A DNA stretch of 64,000 bases from Xiphophorus maculatus (lineage: Eukaryota > Chordata > Actinopteri > Cyprinodontiformes > Poeciliidae), in the NCBI RefSeq assembly GCF_002775205.1, contig NC_036443.1, forward strand, positions 30,009,717-30,073,716, given 5' to 3'. A program made the position numbers and the translations under genes. Every line of letters starts with the position of its first letter. Positions within the stretch are counted from its first letter, which is position 1. Under the pieces are notes generated by a model, which did not search any database, had not been told where the DNA came from, and saw nothing but the letters and a program-made list of their open reading frames with translations. Positions 31,851 to 43,370 of this stretch are shown here, one piece after another.

Positions 31851-32159
31851 TCCTGCGACTCGTCAGCCTCGCCCTGGGGAGAACCGGACCAACCGCCAAC
31901 GCTAGGCGACGGAGATCGTCCCATTTACAACTTCTTTTGTTTTGTTTTTTTTTCTTAATAAATGTTCGTGGTAGTAACGGCTGCGTTCTTACATTTCATG
32001 TTTTTTAACATATTTTTTAATGACTAAAACTACAAAAAAAAGAAACTGAGCTCGTTACCATTTGTAACGTTTTGCTTTGTAACCTCGTCGCATTGACACC
32101 GTGGTGCATACCTTCATGTTTTTGTTACCCTTGTTGTCTCCTTGTTACATTGCAAACGG

Positions 32160-32165
32160 AATAAA
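32160..32165 (+). terminator. ppdpf: ppdpf distal polyadenylation signal
   Basis: AATAAA (context CGGAATAAAGTAG) about 310 bases after the stop. A proximal AATAAA is at 31957-31962. Confidence 0.6.
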
Positions 32166-32189
32166 GTAGTCTGTTGCAGCCAACGCCGC

Positions 32190-33150
32190 TTTGGTGTCCA
32201 TGTCTGTCCGTTAAAAACATCAGAATTTAAAGCACAGTTTCTGGATCTACAGAATGCAGAGGAATGTTAAACAATTCATTTAGTTCAGTAAACTGTTCAG
32301 ATTAAAGTTTCTAAGGAAACTCAAGCCTTTCACTTCCTGAACCAGCATGTAGCGACAGTGGAGAGGGAAAACTCTTTTGAAGCTGAAAACTACTTTTCAG
32401 ATTCAAGTTTTTTTTTAAAAAACCATCTGAGAAAACAAGCAGTTGAAATAACAGCAAATGATGCAAATTGGAGGAGTAGGAGGGAAACGGTCAGTGCAGC
32501 TAATGTGGATCCATCTTACACAATAGTTATGTGCAGGTATGCCAATGCAAATATTTCATTTCATTTTTACCAATGGCTTTACAAAAGTAGGATATTTGGA
32601 GAAGCGGGTCAACCTTCAAACAGCTTCACCAGTGATGAACTGTTTGAATAACCTTCAGCAGGAGAGCGGCTGTTCGCTGGGTTTGGTCCAGGAACTGTAA
32701 ACAATGAAAAGCAGCTCTTCCTGCTGGTACTGAACTCAGTGACTCCATGTTGTGTAACTGACTTGTCTTGGATTTCTGTCTGCTTATTGAAAAACTAACT
32801 AAAAACTGCAGTTACAGACGATTTAAAATAAACTAGATATCTAATTTATTTTAAATCTTCTGTATCTGCAGTTTTGTATCAAACTCCAGCCTTGGCATTT
32901 CTGCATACATGCAGAGTCTGCAGGAAGATGCAGTAAATCTGCTGTTACAGGTGAAAATAAAAACAGCTACAGGAGAAACACACACCCTGAAAAAGTCTTA
33001 AAGTAATGTAGCTAAAATCAAGGCCTTAAAATGTCTTGGATTCATAAAAAAAACAATTCAAGTTGACCATACATACGTTAATACTGTTCCTAAATTTTAT
33101 CGTTGCAAAATTATTTAATCTTGTATAATCTATATTTTTTTTTCTTCTTT
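32190..33150. other. Intergenic region downstream of ppdpf
   Basis: No supported gene. The frame at 32358-32651 (97 codons) has no splice context, promoter or recognisable motif and I leave it unannotated. Confidence 0.35.
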
Positions 33151-33169
33151 TTCTCGGGACTTTTCTGTC

Positions 33170-33575
33170 AGGCAGAAGTAGCAGTTAGCAGTTAGCTCCC
33201 CGCATTTATCTTCATTGCGTTCCTATTGGAGGCGGTTGAGGCTAATGCTAACTAATGCTAGCTAGTTGGTTAGGTGTTTTATCGACTAGCTTGGGTAAGT
33301 AATAATTTACCGCAAGTTTGTTGTCTTTCATACATTTCTGTCGCGATATATATGTTGTACTGCTCCCTTTTTCTTAAAGTTTATTCATAATGGTAGTCTA
33401 ATTAACAGCAGCAGTTAGGAATTAAGCTAGCTATAGACTTCACTATTTTTATTTTTGTTTGCTTATTTTTACTGTATATATTTGACCTTTTGCACGGGAG
33501 CTGCAATGGAAATTTCGTTGAATTCTGTTCAATGACAATAAATGCTATCTAATCTAATCTAATCTAATCTAAACA
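33170..33575 (+). repeat. 3' end of a LINE- or SINE-like element with (TCTAA)n tail
   Basis: The stretch ends GAATTCTGTTCAATGACAATAAATGC, then TATCTAATCTAATCTAATCTAATCTAA (33546-33572). A 'GACAATAAA' box followed by a short tandem tail is typical of the 3' ends of several fish LINE families. The body is too short to classify. Confidence 0.5.
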
Positions 33576-34484
33576 AGTATTTTAAAGTCCTAAATTGTAT
33601 TTGGTTAAACCCTGCTTCCAACTGTTTTACAACTTTTAAAAAAAAAGTTTGAAGCTAAATCGGATTAATGTTGATGATTATCTTGTCTCAACACGGTCTG
33701 GCTCTGGTTCTGGTTGTACTTTGGATCACATACCAGAACCATCCAAGGTCTCTACCTCCTGATCCACTAGGAGCCAAATTAGTCTCTGGATTTCTCAATC
33801 CAAACATTTCATGACTCATGAGTGAGCTGCACAGTTATGAAATAATTTCTGTGTACTTTGGGATAATATTTTTATCCTCATGGATTTTTGTTTGTTTGTT
33901 TTCTAAATGTTTCCTGCAGCTTTTTTTTAACTTCTTGTATTATTTGTGATTTTCCAGCCCTTGGAGCCCTTATAAATCATATTATTATATTTCCTGGGTT
34001 AGAAAAAGCAAAACAGTCTATTATAGAGCCCCCAAAGTGCAAATATAGCCACTAAAAACAAGTCTAAAACTATTTATGATATTTAAATGTGTTACTGAAA
34101 TAAAAAGAGAGACATTTTAATTTTGATCTATTACAGGAAGTGGGACGTGACCTAATCTGGACTTCCTGTGCAGGTAAACCAGTCACTTTTTCTACAAGCT
34201 ATAAGAAACCATAAAATCATTGAATAAATTCACAATAATTGATTCATAATTGATGGAAATTCATTTCCATTTTCAGTTGAGTTTGACATATTTACAAACA
34301 AATTTTACTATAATAGAAAAGTTAATTTATTTCAGGAACTAAATCCACAAAGAGAAATATTCTTACACACAGATGGATGTTTTGAAGCATTTTATTATGT
34401 ATGCATTTATATACAATTCAAATTTAATAAAAAAAATACCTTTATTAATTAATCCCAAATAAACCATTAAATGTTGCTGTACCG

Positions 34485-34620
34485 CCAGGGGGTCAGAGGA
34501 TTTCTGATTAACTAGACAAATTCAATGTCTTTTAATACACATTAACATGGATACAACATGTAGTGCATTGATAAAAGTAAGAATAAAATAATATATTTCA
34601 GTCAGAAAATCACTTTCAGA
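34485..34620. repeat. Dispersed repeat related to 6490-6660
   Basis: Ordered matches: GGGGGTCAGAGGATTTCTGATTA, ACACATTAACATGGATACAAC, and AATAATATATTTCAGTCAGAAA. Same orientation as the copy near 6500. Confidence 0.45.
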
Positions 34621-34959
34621 GAACAAAGATCTGTTAGTTGTGTTAAAGGTTTTGTGTTTTTTTAGGAGTGTCAGGCTGAAAAATGCTGCTCACATTGATA
34701 ATTATCCAATTATTTTTTTATCCTAACTACATTTCTGGCATGTTTGGCATCATGCAGCTTCTCACATAATTAGAAAAAAATAACTTGTTTTAATTTAGAA
34801 AATTATTTAGTTTGTTTCTAGAAAGTTTCAAGTCAGCTTTAAGTGTTTGGATGAAAAATCTTCTGGAGTGAATCAACACTGAATTAATCAACTTTATCTG
34901 CATTATGCTGATGATAAAGCCGGAAAAAGAATATTTTTTTCCAAATTAATATACGTTTT

Positions 34960-35270
34960 TTGTTTTAACTTGAGGAAATCATTGGGACCTGCAGACTCCA
35001 ACTCTGTGGATCAAAGTGACGAATCCTGACGCACGGATTTTTCTAAATGAGTGTAAAATGGGCTTATGTAAGCAGAGCTGTCCTCCATTCAGAGGAAAAA
35101 CCAACAAAGAGCGAAGCGGCCGCTCTGCCTGATGAAGCTGAAAGAGGTTTTTCTCTGCAGCGCGTTTGTTCTTCCACGCTGCAGTTTTTCTAGTTCACTG
35201 GCTGATCAGAAAGCTGACTTTAACCTCCGTCTCTGAGCGACAAGGTTCCCCTTCAGTTCAGATTTTACTG
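34960..35270. other. Locally GC-rich, non-repetitive island, no gene assigned
   Basis: Against the AT-rich background, this stretch (GCGAAGCGGCCGCTCTGCCTG, CAGCGCGTTTGTTCTTCCAC) is GC-richer and shows none of the repeat families seen elsewhere. No open exon with good splice sites is evident. It could be regulatory or an untranslated exon. Confidence 0.25.
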
Positions 35271-35519
35271 TAACCTACAGTAAAAAAATATACAATAAAT
35301 TGTTTTTTAAACAGTTTATATGTTTCTGTTGTAAAGGAAAGAAGAGAAAGTTGTTCCTTTAGGTTCTGAAGGTTTAATTAGTGATTAAATTAACTTCTTA
35401 ATCCAGTTTCTCCACTGTTGAGCTTTACAACTTCTGAACCAAATAATGAAACCAGTCAAATTAATCACGATTAATCGATTAATCGCTAACTGGAGTAAAC
35501 AAACTCCAGGAAGTGACAG

Positions 35520-35965
35520 AAATAACAAAACTGTAGGATTTAAAAAATTTTGGATTGTCAAAAGTCAAACATTTTATACTTTGGAAACTCAGAAAATTTA
35601 GATATTTTTTTCTCAGATAACTGAAAATGTCCGAGTTTTATTTCTAACAAATTTTTGACTTTTCAGAAATGGTGATTTTCAGGTTTTTCTGGAAAATTTC
35701 TAAGATTAATCTAAGAGTCTTTCTATGATTTTTTTAATTTGAAACCTCAGAAATTTCTTTTTTTACTTTCAGTTTAATCTAAAAAATTCTGTGATTTTTT
35801 TTCTCACAAATGTTTGTCTTTTTGTACCTATTCTCAAAATTTCTGAGTTTCTTTCTTTCAAAAATGTAACGTTTGAAACTCAGAAATGTTCAAGTTTTTC
35901 CTAGAAAATTTCTGAGATAAATTTAAAAATGTCTCAATTTGTTTGGGCAGAAATTTAATCCATCT
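35520..35965. repeat. CAGAAA/TTTTCTAGAAAATTT repeat, cluster 2
   Basis: Variants of 'AACTCAGAAAATTTAGA', 'TTTTTCTGGAAAATTTCTAAGATTAATCTAA' recur through about 450 bases; same family as 2225-2400 and 56330-56775. Confidence 0.5.
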
Positions 35966-36214
35966 TTTCTAGTGGTTCTGATAGTCGGTTTTAAGTATCT
36001 ATTGGTATCGTAAGTTAAAAAAGATTGGTGCATCTCTAGACACACTGTACTAAAGGAATGCTACATTATTGCATTTTAGACATAAAACGTTTATTTTCTT
36101 ATTCAAAAAAATAAGTTGAATTATTTATTTGCGTTTCTTACATGTTTTTAATATTATGCAAAATAAAGTTGGGTGGTTAAATGAAAAATTTGCAGAATGT
36201 GCCAGTTATTTGTA

Positions 36215-36632
36215 TTGGTTTGTGCTGCTCGTGTTTTAAAGATATTAATGAAAATTTTCCAGAGGTCATCAGCAGCAGTTCAAAGCAAAAGCAGCGACAA
36301 TGAAACTTTCTGCTGCACAAATTTGAGGAAAGTGGGGGCCATTTTCACTCCGCCTGTCAATGCTAAAGCTAGTTAGCATAGCCACCGGTGGCGGTTTACA
36401 AACAGTTTTTCTGTAATGGTGAGTTGCTTCTCCGCCATTAGCACACTTAGCAGTGAGTACATGAGGGTGATTGACAGCGCTAAGCCCCTCCTCCTGGCTC
36501 TGTTTCTGGTGGGTAGCGGTTCATTTCTTCAGACGGTAATAGCAGCTCAGGGAGGATCTGTTCACAAACGGTTTCAACAAATATACATAAAAACTATTCT
36601 TTATAAAAGTTACACACTGCAGCTTTAAGAAC
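36215..36632. repeat. Composite dispersed element ending CACTGCAGCTTTAAG
   Basis: The right end TTATAAAAGTTACACACTGCAGCTTTAAG matches the right end of the 30756-31190 element. The internal GATTGACAGCGCTAAGCCCCTCCTCCTGGCTCTG also matches. The left part resembles one inverted unit of the 24500-24992 tandem repeat. Confidence 0.5.
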
Positions 36633-37034
36633 TGATGGAAAGACTAAACTGAGATGAAGTTAGCTTCTAACATTATGCTTCATCAATTATGTATATCAGT
36701 GTTTTCCAGCTGATGAATGAAGAGAGCAGTTTAATAAATGAAAATGGAAACTTATAAAGACATTTATGGAACGGGCAGACATATTTAGGGTACAAACATT
36801 CATTCCTTCATTTGCTGCATGTTTTACTTTGGTGAAGCTCGGTGTTTATGTTGCATTAAATTCAAAAGTCCAACTGCTGTTCATGTTTTGAAGGTTGGAC
36901 ACGAAGCATCAGATTTATCTTAAATCAATCAGCGTTAAAAGTCTCAAAGTTTTCCGTGTAAATTCGGTTTTCCTGCGTGTTTGTTGTTTGTCGTGAACTC
37001 CTGGTCAGTTCTTTCAGTCTTTCTTTTGCTTCGT

Positions 37035-38941
37035 CTACTTGACGTGTTGGTCTGCTGGGTTGGCCGGTTTGGTGCTGGGAGAGGACGAGGAACCAAGAGC
37101 GATCTCCATCAGCAACCCTGTGGTTCCCATGGAAACCGGGAGCCCTGCAAACACAGGGAAACATAATTACACCATAAAGTGACTAAAATACCCCCAATAG
37201 GAGCCGTTGTCAAAAAACTCAGAGTCAGTAAAATTATTACTGCATTTTTTTTGTTTAGACTTTTCAAGCTCAGAAATTCTTGTTTTTCTAGAAGATTTCT
37301 GAGATCAACATCTAAATTTACGGGTTTTTTAATGGAAATGTTCTCCTTTCTTCTATCTATAATGGGCCTAGTATATTGTTGTAATATAACAACAGTATTA
37401 CGTTGTTACATTGCGTAATTAAATGCTTGTAGGTGGGATTAAAGTCGGGTTAAAGCAGAAGTGAATGTTTTACCAGGAGGAATTCCCATCCTGATCCAGA
37501 GGAGGATCTGGGTCATGACAGAGTCGTTCTGCTGGGACGTCGGGTTCATCCCGTCTGGGCTTGAGGGAACACCTGGAAATAAATCCGTCCACATTAGCAT
37601 TTAGTTACAAACTCGTTTTACAGTCTCTGTGCCTCCGAGCCCTAAAGTTTCCATCAGTCGTTGCTCTCATGCTCTGCGCCTGTGTGATCACGTGCTGCCG
37701 GAGTGAACGGGCCGTGAACGGGACCAGGGCCAGAACTTTTTTTAATGTCAGCTCGTGTATCAGGCGCTCCCGGCTTGGCTCCCGTGAACCTGTTCATCCC
37801 CAGGCTGAGAGCTCAATCTGCAGGAATCTGCTGAACAAAAGCCTTCGCACCCCGGATCTGCTCCGTGCAGCTTCTGTTTCTGTGTTTCTACGTAAACAGA
37901 GGGAAACATGCCCAAGTTTCCATTTGGGTCACTTCCAGGTCTTTGGTGAATATTCCAGAAGTTCTTGTTTCTCTGTCTCTGCTGGGACATTGTGTGCTGG
38001 TATGGAGTAACTGGGCCTGTATGGTTGAAATGAGCGAAACCAGTTTGGTTTGAAGTTGTTATCTTTAGACCTAAAGAGGAACGATCGAGCCAGCGAACAG
38101 CTTCAGTTATTACAGCTGGAAGCCAGAGATCAGTTAAACCTTTAGTCACATAAAGTCAGTTTCAAAGTCGTTCAGTGGTTCTGGGTGCAGCGCCCCCGCA
38201 GGCCAGGAGGGGAACAGGTTGCTCAAAGGGTTTGACTCAGAGCTGAGAGAAAGAGAACCACAGCAGGTGGAGCAGATGTTACCATTTTAATCCCTGATTG
38301 ATTGGTTACAACAAGCTGTACTGTTGTAACCAATAAGAAACTTTAACTGCAGTAGCCATCGTTCAACCCAAAGAGGGCAGCACTGAGATGGTTTTTGCAC
38401 AAATTGCATAAAAGCATAAAGATAGCAGCATTAATTACCAATTTAGACACTTTACCAAAAACAGTAGATTTGGGTTTTAGTTGCTCTTTAATAAGAAAAG
38501 GTTTATTTCCAGCGTTGATCCAACTTCTGTCTTCCTCTCTGGAAATCAGATCCTGGCTGATGGAGGCCCAGTCACGTCTTTCTTGTGTTTGGATCTGATC
38601 AGTTTTTCTCTTCCTGTTTCTAAATGCTCTGCTTGGATTGTAGAAGTAAAAATGTAAAGTTTTCCACTGGTCCGTCCAGCACTTTAAACCCAAATGAGGT
38701 TGTTTAGTTACTGCCTGCATGTGGGTTCATTGATCAGGAGCAAAGGTTCTGATTTTCTTAACTGAAAGTGGATTTTCCAACCTTTACTCAAGCTTGAAGA
38801 AAGCCAGTGCTCACATGGTGAATATTTATCTTTTGTCTGAATTTAAAGCTTCTGGAAGCCGTGTTTGGGTCTGGGTTTTGTCGTACTTCTGTAGAAGTGG
38901 TTCCGGGCGAGCAGGCAGGCTGGAGAGTTGACGCTGGTCAT
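37035..38941 (-). CDS. Predicted divergent ppdpf-like gene, inverted relative to ppdpf
   Basis: Three minus-strand exons, 38941-38887, 37572-37474 and 37144-37035, join in frame (phase 1, phase 1) to an 87-aa product ending at TAG 37035-37037. Splice sites are good: acceptor TCTTCAG before the start-codon exon (exon begins 38987), donor A|GTACGA, acceptor TTATTTCCAG, donor G|GTAAAA, acceptor TGTTTGCAG. The N-terminus MTSVNSPACLLARNHFYR aligns with ppdpf MAAIPAGGSLVATTDYYR. The first intron breaks both genes in phase 1 just after the YR/FYR. The second is phase 1 inside P-G|L-P in both (HHPGLP, IPPGLP). An in-frame TAG precedes the ATG in the same exon, as expected for a 5' UTR. The aromatic WWSSFFFG core of ppdpf is absent; the tail is Ser/Pro-rich. 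I recall mammalian PPDPFL with a similar CLLARN-x-YR start, unverified. Expression is unknown. Confidence 0.6.
37205..37345. repeat. CAGAAA/TTTTCTAGAAAATTT repeat, small cluster 3
   Basis: GCTCAGAAATTCTTGTTTTTCTAGAAGATTTCTGAGATCAACATCTAAATT is one to two units of the family at 35520-35965. It falls in the second intron of the predicted ppdpf-like gene. Confidence 0.45.
38283..38730. repeat. Dispersed repeat with 'AACTGCAGTAGCCATCGTTCAACCC' block, copy 1
   Basis: ACTGCAGTAGCCATCGTTCAACCCAAAGAGGGCAGCACTGAGA, then ATGACAA-like and AATTTAGACA-TTT-CC blocks match 47310-47485 in order. It lies in the first intron of the predicted ppdpf-like gene. Confidence 0.5.
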
Positions 38942-39244
38942 GATGCTGCAGACATTCGCAGACTGTTGGACCTACCGGGTCAGGACCCTGAAGACGGGGA
39001 GAGACGGAGAGAATGTTGAAGATCAGCAGCATTTACTGCTAATAATGTGGTCGGCATGACAGAGATTATGTTCCTTGGTGTTTCCAAGTCATCTACAGAT
39101 CATCATAGACAAATTAGGAAATACAGCAGTTATATTATTTTATATGTGGTGGCATTCAAAGGGGCGCTGAGTGTCTCTGCTGCCTGCTTCAGCTCGTTCT
39201 GGGCGCATCAAGCATTTCGTTCAGCGGCTGAAAGTACGATGGTC

Positions 39245-39625
39245 AGCACGCCCAGAAAACACCTAAATGCACAAAAAATACCGAAATGCTGAATTTAGTT
39301 TTCTGCATAAATTTGCACAAAACAGCAAAAGCGCAGAGACATGCAGAAAACGCCAAAAGACACAGAAAAAAACGAAACGCAGAAAATGTGGAAACACAAA
39401 TAGGTGCAGAAAATGCAAAGAAAACAACAAAACAGAGAAAAACACTGAAGCTTTCAGAAAACTGAAACGCAAAGAAAACAATAAAATAAACAGAAAACTC
39501 TGAAATGTGCAGAAAACGGCAAAATGCAAAGATAATGCCGAAATGTACAAAACACTGCAAAAACACGCAGACAGGCAAAGAAAACGCAGAAGCGCACAGA
39601 AAACTGCGACGTGATTTAAACGATG
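39245..39625. repeat. A-rich minisatellite 'GCAGAAAACGCCAAAA...'
   Basis: Around fifteen degenerate units of the form (T)GCAGAAAAC(G/A)CNAAA(A/T)(T/G) repeat every 20-28 bases. It keeps reading frames open on both strands, giving Lys/Arg/Asn-rich or Phe/Leu-rich pseudo-proteins which I reject as genes. Confidence 0.7.
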
Positions 39626-39629
39626 AGAT

Positions 39630-40860
39630 GCACAGAAATTCTAAACAAATTTATAGAAGTTATGGGAAAAATGTCATGTTGCACTCGCAGATTATTTCAC
39701 TTATAACTACAATGTTTACATCAGTATTAATGAACTATTGACTTAAAACATTCTCCCATTTCTTGCTGCAAAGTTACTTTTAGCTTTATCTCATTTCATG
39801 TGTACTGAAACAGAAACTGGACTAAAACTATTTGGTAATATTTGATGTTTTTGCACTGTGGCGATGTGGAACGGAGAATGTGTTCAGGGCAGGAAGTGAT
39901 GATCTGATCTCACCTGAAAGTCCAAACAGAAGAAAATCAAACAGATTGGTTCCAGATCAAACAGTTTGCTCTCCTGCTGCTATTAATAGCTGCTTCACCG
40001 TTTATTTTGTCACGTCGCTGTTTGTTGTTCGGATCTTTCGCCCTTTCTGTGGACTGGACCGCGTGCAGCGAATGCATGACTGAACAAAAACATGTCCACT
40101 TCCTCTGCGTTCTCCAACGTTTGCAGGAATGTCTGTGAGGAACTGCAAATCTGGGGTCAAAGTTCACAAAGCATGAGATTTCTGTTTGCCTAGGTCAGTG
40201 CAGAGCAGCCGGCTTTAGATAAGGAACTTTTTCTGTTAACAGAAACAAAAACGTTTGTTTTGGTGACGAAATCGTGATTATTTTAGTGACATTTCACCTT
40301 GTTGGATAATTTTACTGAAAAACTCCTTTATTAACTTCCAAAATTTATATTTTTACGTTGGAGTCAGAAAACAAGTTGTGCAACAATATAGCTGAAATAA
40401 AACTAAAATGAAGTAATAAATTAGGAAAATTAAATAGTAATTTCCTACACAAAAAAATATTAAAGAAATTTAAATGCGGAAATTTGAGCATCTGGTTTTG
40501 GTTTTATAAATAAATACTTAATTTTTTTAATACGTTAGCTTCAAATTACTATCAGAGGCAGAACTTTAAACCATTATGTAAAGAACTATTTTGAAGTAAG
40601 AATCACATGGACTTGCCAAACTGATCCTGCCAGATCGTTTTTCTCATTTAAACACTTTTTTTCTTGAAATTGTATGAGTTTTTTCTGGTTATATTGTTTT
40701 GCTTTTGCTGATGTGAAGACTTCAAATATTAAATTTTCCTCAAATTACTATTATGTTATTCTTGTAATGTTAAAAGAAGACTTGTGAGAACTTTGCTAAT
40801 ACATAGTTCCTACAAGTCCAAACCGGAAGTGATCAGCGCCATCTTGGTAGGCAGCGCAAA
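39630..40860. other. Intergenic sequence, no feature recognised
   Basis: No supported exon. Codon patterns in the short frames at 39832-40167 show no family motif on either strand. Confidence 0.3.
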
Positions 40861-40868
40861 GCCTGGAT

Positions 40869-41077
40869 CAGGGGAGTCAAACTCCAGTCCTCAAGTGTCC
40901 TGCAACTTTTAGATGAGCCTCTGCTGCACCTCCAGAATAGAATAATTAGATCGTAAAGGCTCCGGAGAACTGATCTACACAAAGAGGAGGTCATTAAGAC
41001 ATTTCATTCCAGTGTTTTGTACCTGTGGCACATTTAAAACCTGCAGTACACTGAAGGACTGGAGTTTGACACCTGTG
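40869..41077. mobile_element. hAT-like MITE (CAGGGGTGTCAAACTCCAGTCC family), copy 1
   Basis: Ends are CAGGGGAGTCAAACTCCAGTCC and GGACTGGAGTTTGACACCTGTG, inverted repeats of about 21 bases. It is 209 bases long, with the same interior as the copy at 59007-59227 (TTTTAGATG, GAACTGATCTACAC, CATTTCATTCCAGTGTTTTG). The flanking 8-mers GCCTGGAT and GCCCAGGT are a possible decayed duplication. Confidence 0.7.
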
Positions 41078-41809
41078 GCCCAGGTGAACCATTTCTTCAA
41101 GACCAACAAAAAGAAGGTATATTGACTCTTCACCAATGTGCAAGAGAAAAATATATCAACAAAATGGCTGTTATTGGGATCATGTTTGCTAATAGAGCTC
41201 TTTGCATCAAAATGCCTCGAATACACAAAGCTGGCCCTGATACCGATTGTTTTTGTCTGTAAAGTAACTAAATATAACCACAATAAATAAATAAATAATA
41301 TAAATTCATTATTTTCCTCTTGACCTGTGTCTCTGTTTGTTGTGCATCTTAAAATAGGTCTGGATCAGCTGGAAGAACTCCACAGGTTTCATAACCCTGC
41401 AGATGAACCCAGTTTGTTTCATAAATCTGAGCTGATCCTGCTGTAGTTTTACCTTCAATCGCTCAAATCAGAGCCGTGTTTGAGTGGAAAAGCCAGCAGG
41501 ACGTTGCACCGCTCAGACACAAAGCCACATGTTGATGTCCTGGTGAGACCTACATCTGAAGGTCAGAGGTCACTGGGGTAAAAATAGAAACTTTTTTCCA
41601 TTGGCATGAGAGAGCAGAACCATAACAGCTGTTTCATATCAACACTCAGCTGTCGCTGTCCTCCTTCCTGCTGCACATTTTCACTTTGGTGATAAAACAC
41701 AACATGTTTTAGTTGAAATGATTAAATGTTTCTATTAGCAGCAGCTGAAGCTTCATCCAGATCCACAAACCACCAGAACTGAAGCTTGAAGCTGAATATT
41801 ATGAACATA

Positions 41810-42040
41810 ATATGAAAATAAATATTTAGATTGGTGGTAAATATTTAGCTTGCTAGTGAACCTTTTACCTTAACGTGGAGATAAATATTTATCTTCAAAC
41901 TAAATATTTGTGAAATAAAAATGTATTTAGTATGGAGCTTCAAATTTTTTAGCTAGCCAAATATTTAGCTTTAGCTGGAGCTAAATATTTAGTTTGGAGG
42001 GAAATATTTAGCTAGCTGACTAAATATTTAGTTAGGCAGT
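41810..42040. repeat. Palindromic CTAAATATTTAG minisatellite, cluster 1
   Basis: Repeated AAATATTTAG(C/T)T words, often inside the 12-base palindrome CTAAATATTTAG, spaced about 20-35 bases apart (e.g. GGAGCTAAATATTTAGTTTG at 41979-41998). Same unit as clusters at 44075-44495 and 59740-60385. Confidence 0.7.
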
Positions 42041-43290
42041 ATGGTTACTGTGGGTGCAGGTTGCTATGGCGACAGATGCAGGATGAAGGAGAGAGTTACT
42101 GATCGATTAATCATTCTGATCCCTTTTGCTGATTTTTTTGCTACTTCGGCCATAAGAAATGTTAACGGTGTATTTTGAACTCCTGCTTTATCTACACTGT
42201 GTGTCTGCAGAACCAAAACAAGCCTAACTTTTAATTAATTGTATTTTTGTAAGTAAGGGTAGTAAATAATTACTTGATACATGTTGTTGTTAAACGTTTA
42301 TTAAACTAGGTGCAGCATGTCTTGTGATTGATGGGAAAAGGTTGGGTAAAAAAACAGCCAGAGAAACAAGTTTGCTGTAATCTGTGTAATGGCACAAAGA
42401 TTTGCTCAGTCAGCGAACAGCAAAGCAATTAAGTCTTAGAAAGGAGCCGGGCAAGAAAAACAAGCCGTAAACCCTTTGACCTCCGATCAAATCTCACTGA
42501 ACATGAAGTCAGGCAGTGCACCATTCACTGACCGAATCAGATTTGGTCTGGAAAAATTCTGGACAAATGATAAAAATTGTCCAGAGCTGTGATGCATTTT
42601 TCAGCTGCTGCACATGAAAAGCAAAAACGGTTATTAAAATACAGAGAACATGATCTGCTTCTCAGTTCTTCTGCCGTATCTGATGGGAAACAAAAGCCTG
42701 TTGACAACAACAAATCTGTCCATGAATCCATGGAAAATTAACAAGATCAGGTCCAAAATGGTGGAGAAGTATGGAGATACATGAAGGTCATAAAGTTTGC
42801 TTTAAAAATTAATTTGAAAAGTAGCTGAAAAAAGATTTGAAACTTTTTTCAGTTTCAAATCTTTACTTTCAGTTTCTAAAAACTTATTTCAGTTAATTCA
42901 GATTCTAAATATTTTGTTAGTTTTGATTTTTTTTTTCAGTTTTTGAACTTTTCTTCCAGCTTTAAATCTTTTTTTTAATTTCAGATTAATTTTTGTTTCT
43001 TTTGCACAAACTTCATGGCTCCAATTTAGCTCCATACAAATCATTGATTCTCTTTTAAAATGCTTTAAATGCATTTTTATTTATATGACCTCTGACTGAA
43101 ATCACACAGTGGGGGTTTTATAATATCATAATAAGGTTTATAAAACATAACTCAGGTTAAAGGTCGGTGGGAAACGGTGACTGTTTGAGTCAGAGGCGTT
43201 ATAACAGCAGAACCTGAGGTTTAGCTGCTTGTTTCTGTTATTTTGAATATTGCATCACACTGACTCTTCACTGCATTGTGTTGCTTCCAG

Positions 43291-43370
43291 TTTAGCGCAG
43301 CGATCAACACTTTGGTTGCCGAGACATTTCCAACAGGAGACGCTTCAGGCGGCTGCAAACTGAGAACTAG
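43291..43370 (+). other. Candidate orphan exon
   Basis: An 80-base stretch is bounded by TTGCTTCCAG and a consensus GTGAGT donor. It is open in one frame for 26 codons (starting FSAAINTLVAETF and ending KLRT). Base composition is richer in GC than its surroundings. No partner exons were found, so it may be a chance pairing of sites. Confidence 0.2.

Noticed and set aside
32358-32651. 97-codon plus-strand reading frame downstream of ppdpf
   Set aside because: No splice sites, promoter, signal or family motif; it lies past the ppdpf polyadenylation signal in AT-rich DNA. Length alone is within chance.
37561-38010. 149-codon plus-strand frame opposite the ppdpf-like intron
   Set aside because: No homology pattern, no splice sites in its sense, and it overlaps the intron and acceptor of the predicted minus-strand gene.
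39243-39578. Overlapping frames of 78-111 codons on both strands
   Set aside because: They run through the A-rich minisatellite, whose unit keeps frames open and yields only Lys/Arg/Asn or Phe/Leu-rich sequence.
43291-43370. Calling the candidate exon an S100 gene
   Set aside because: The helix-loop spacing is one residue off and no second EF-hand was found nearby, so only an unassigned exon is reported.
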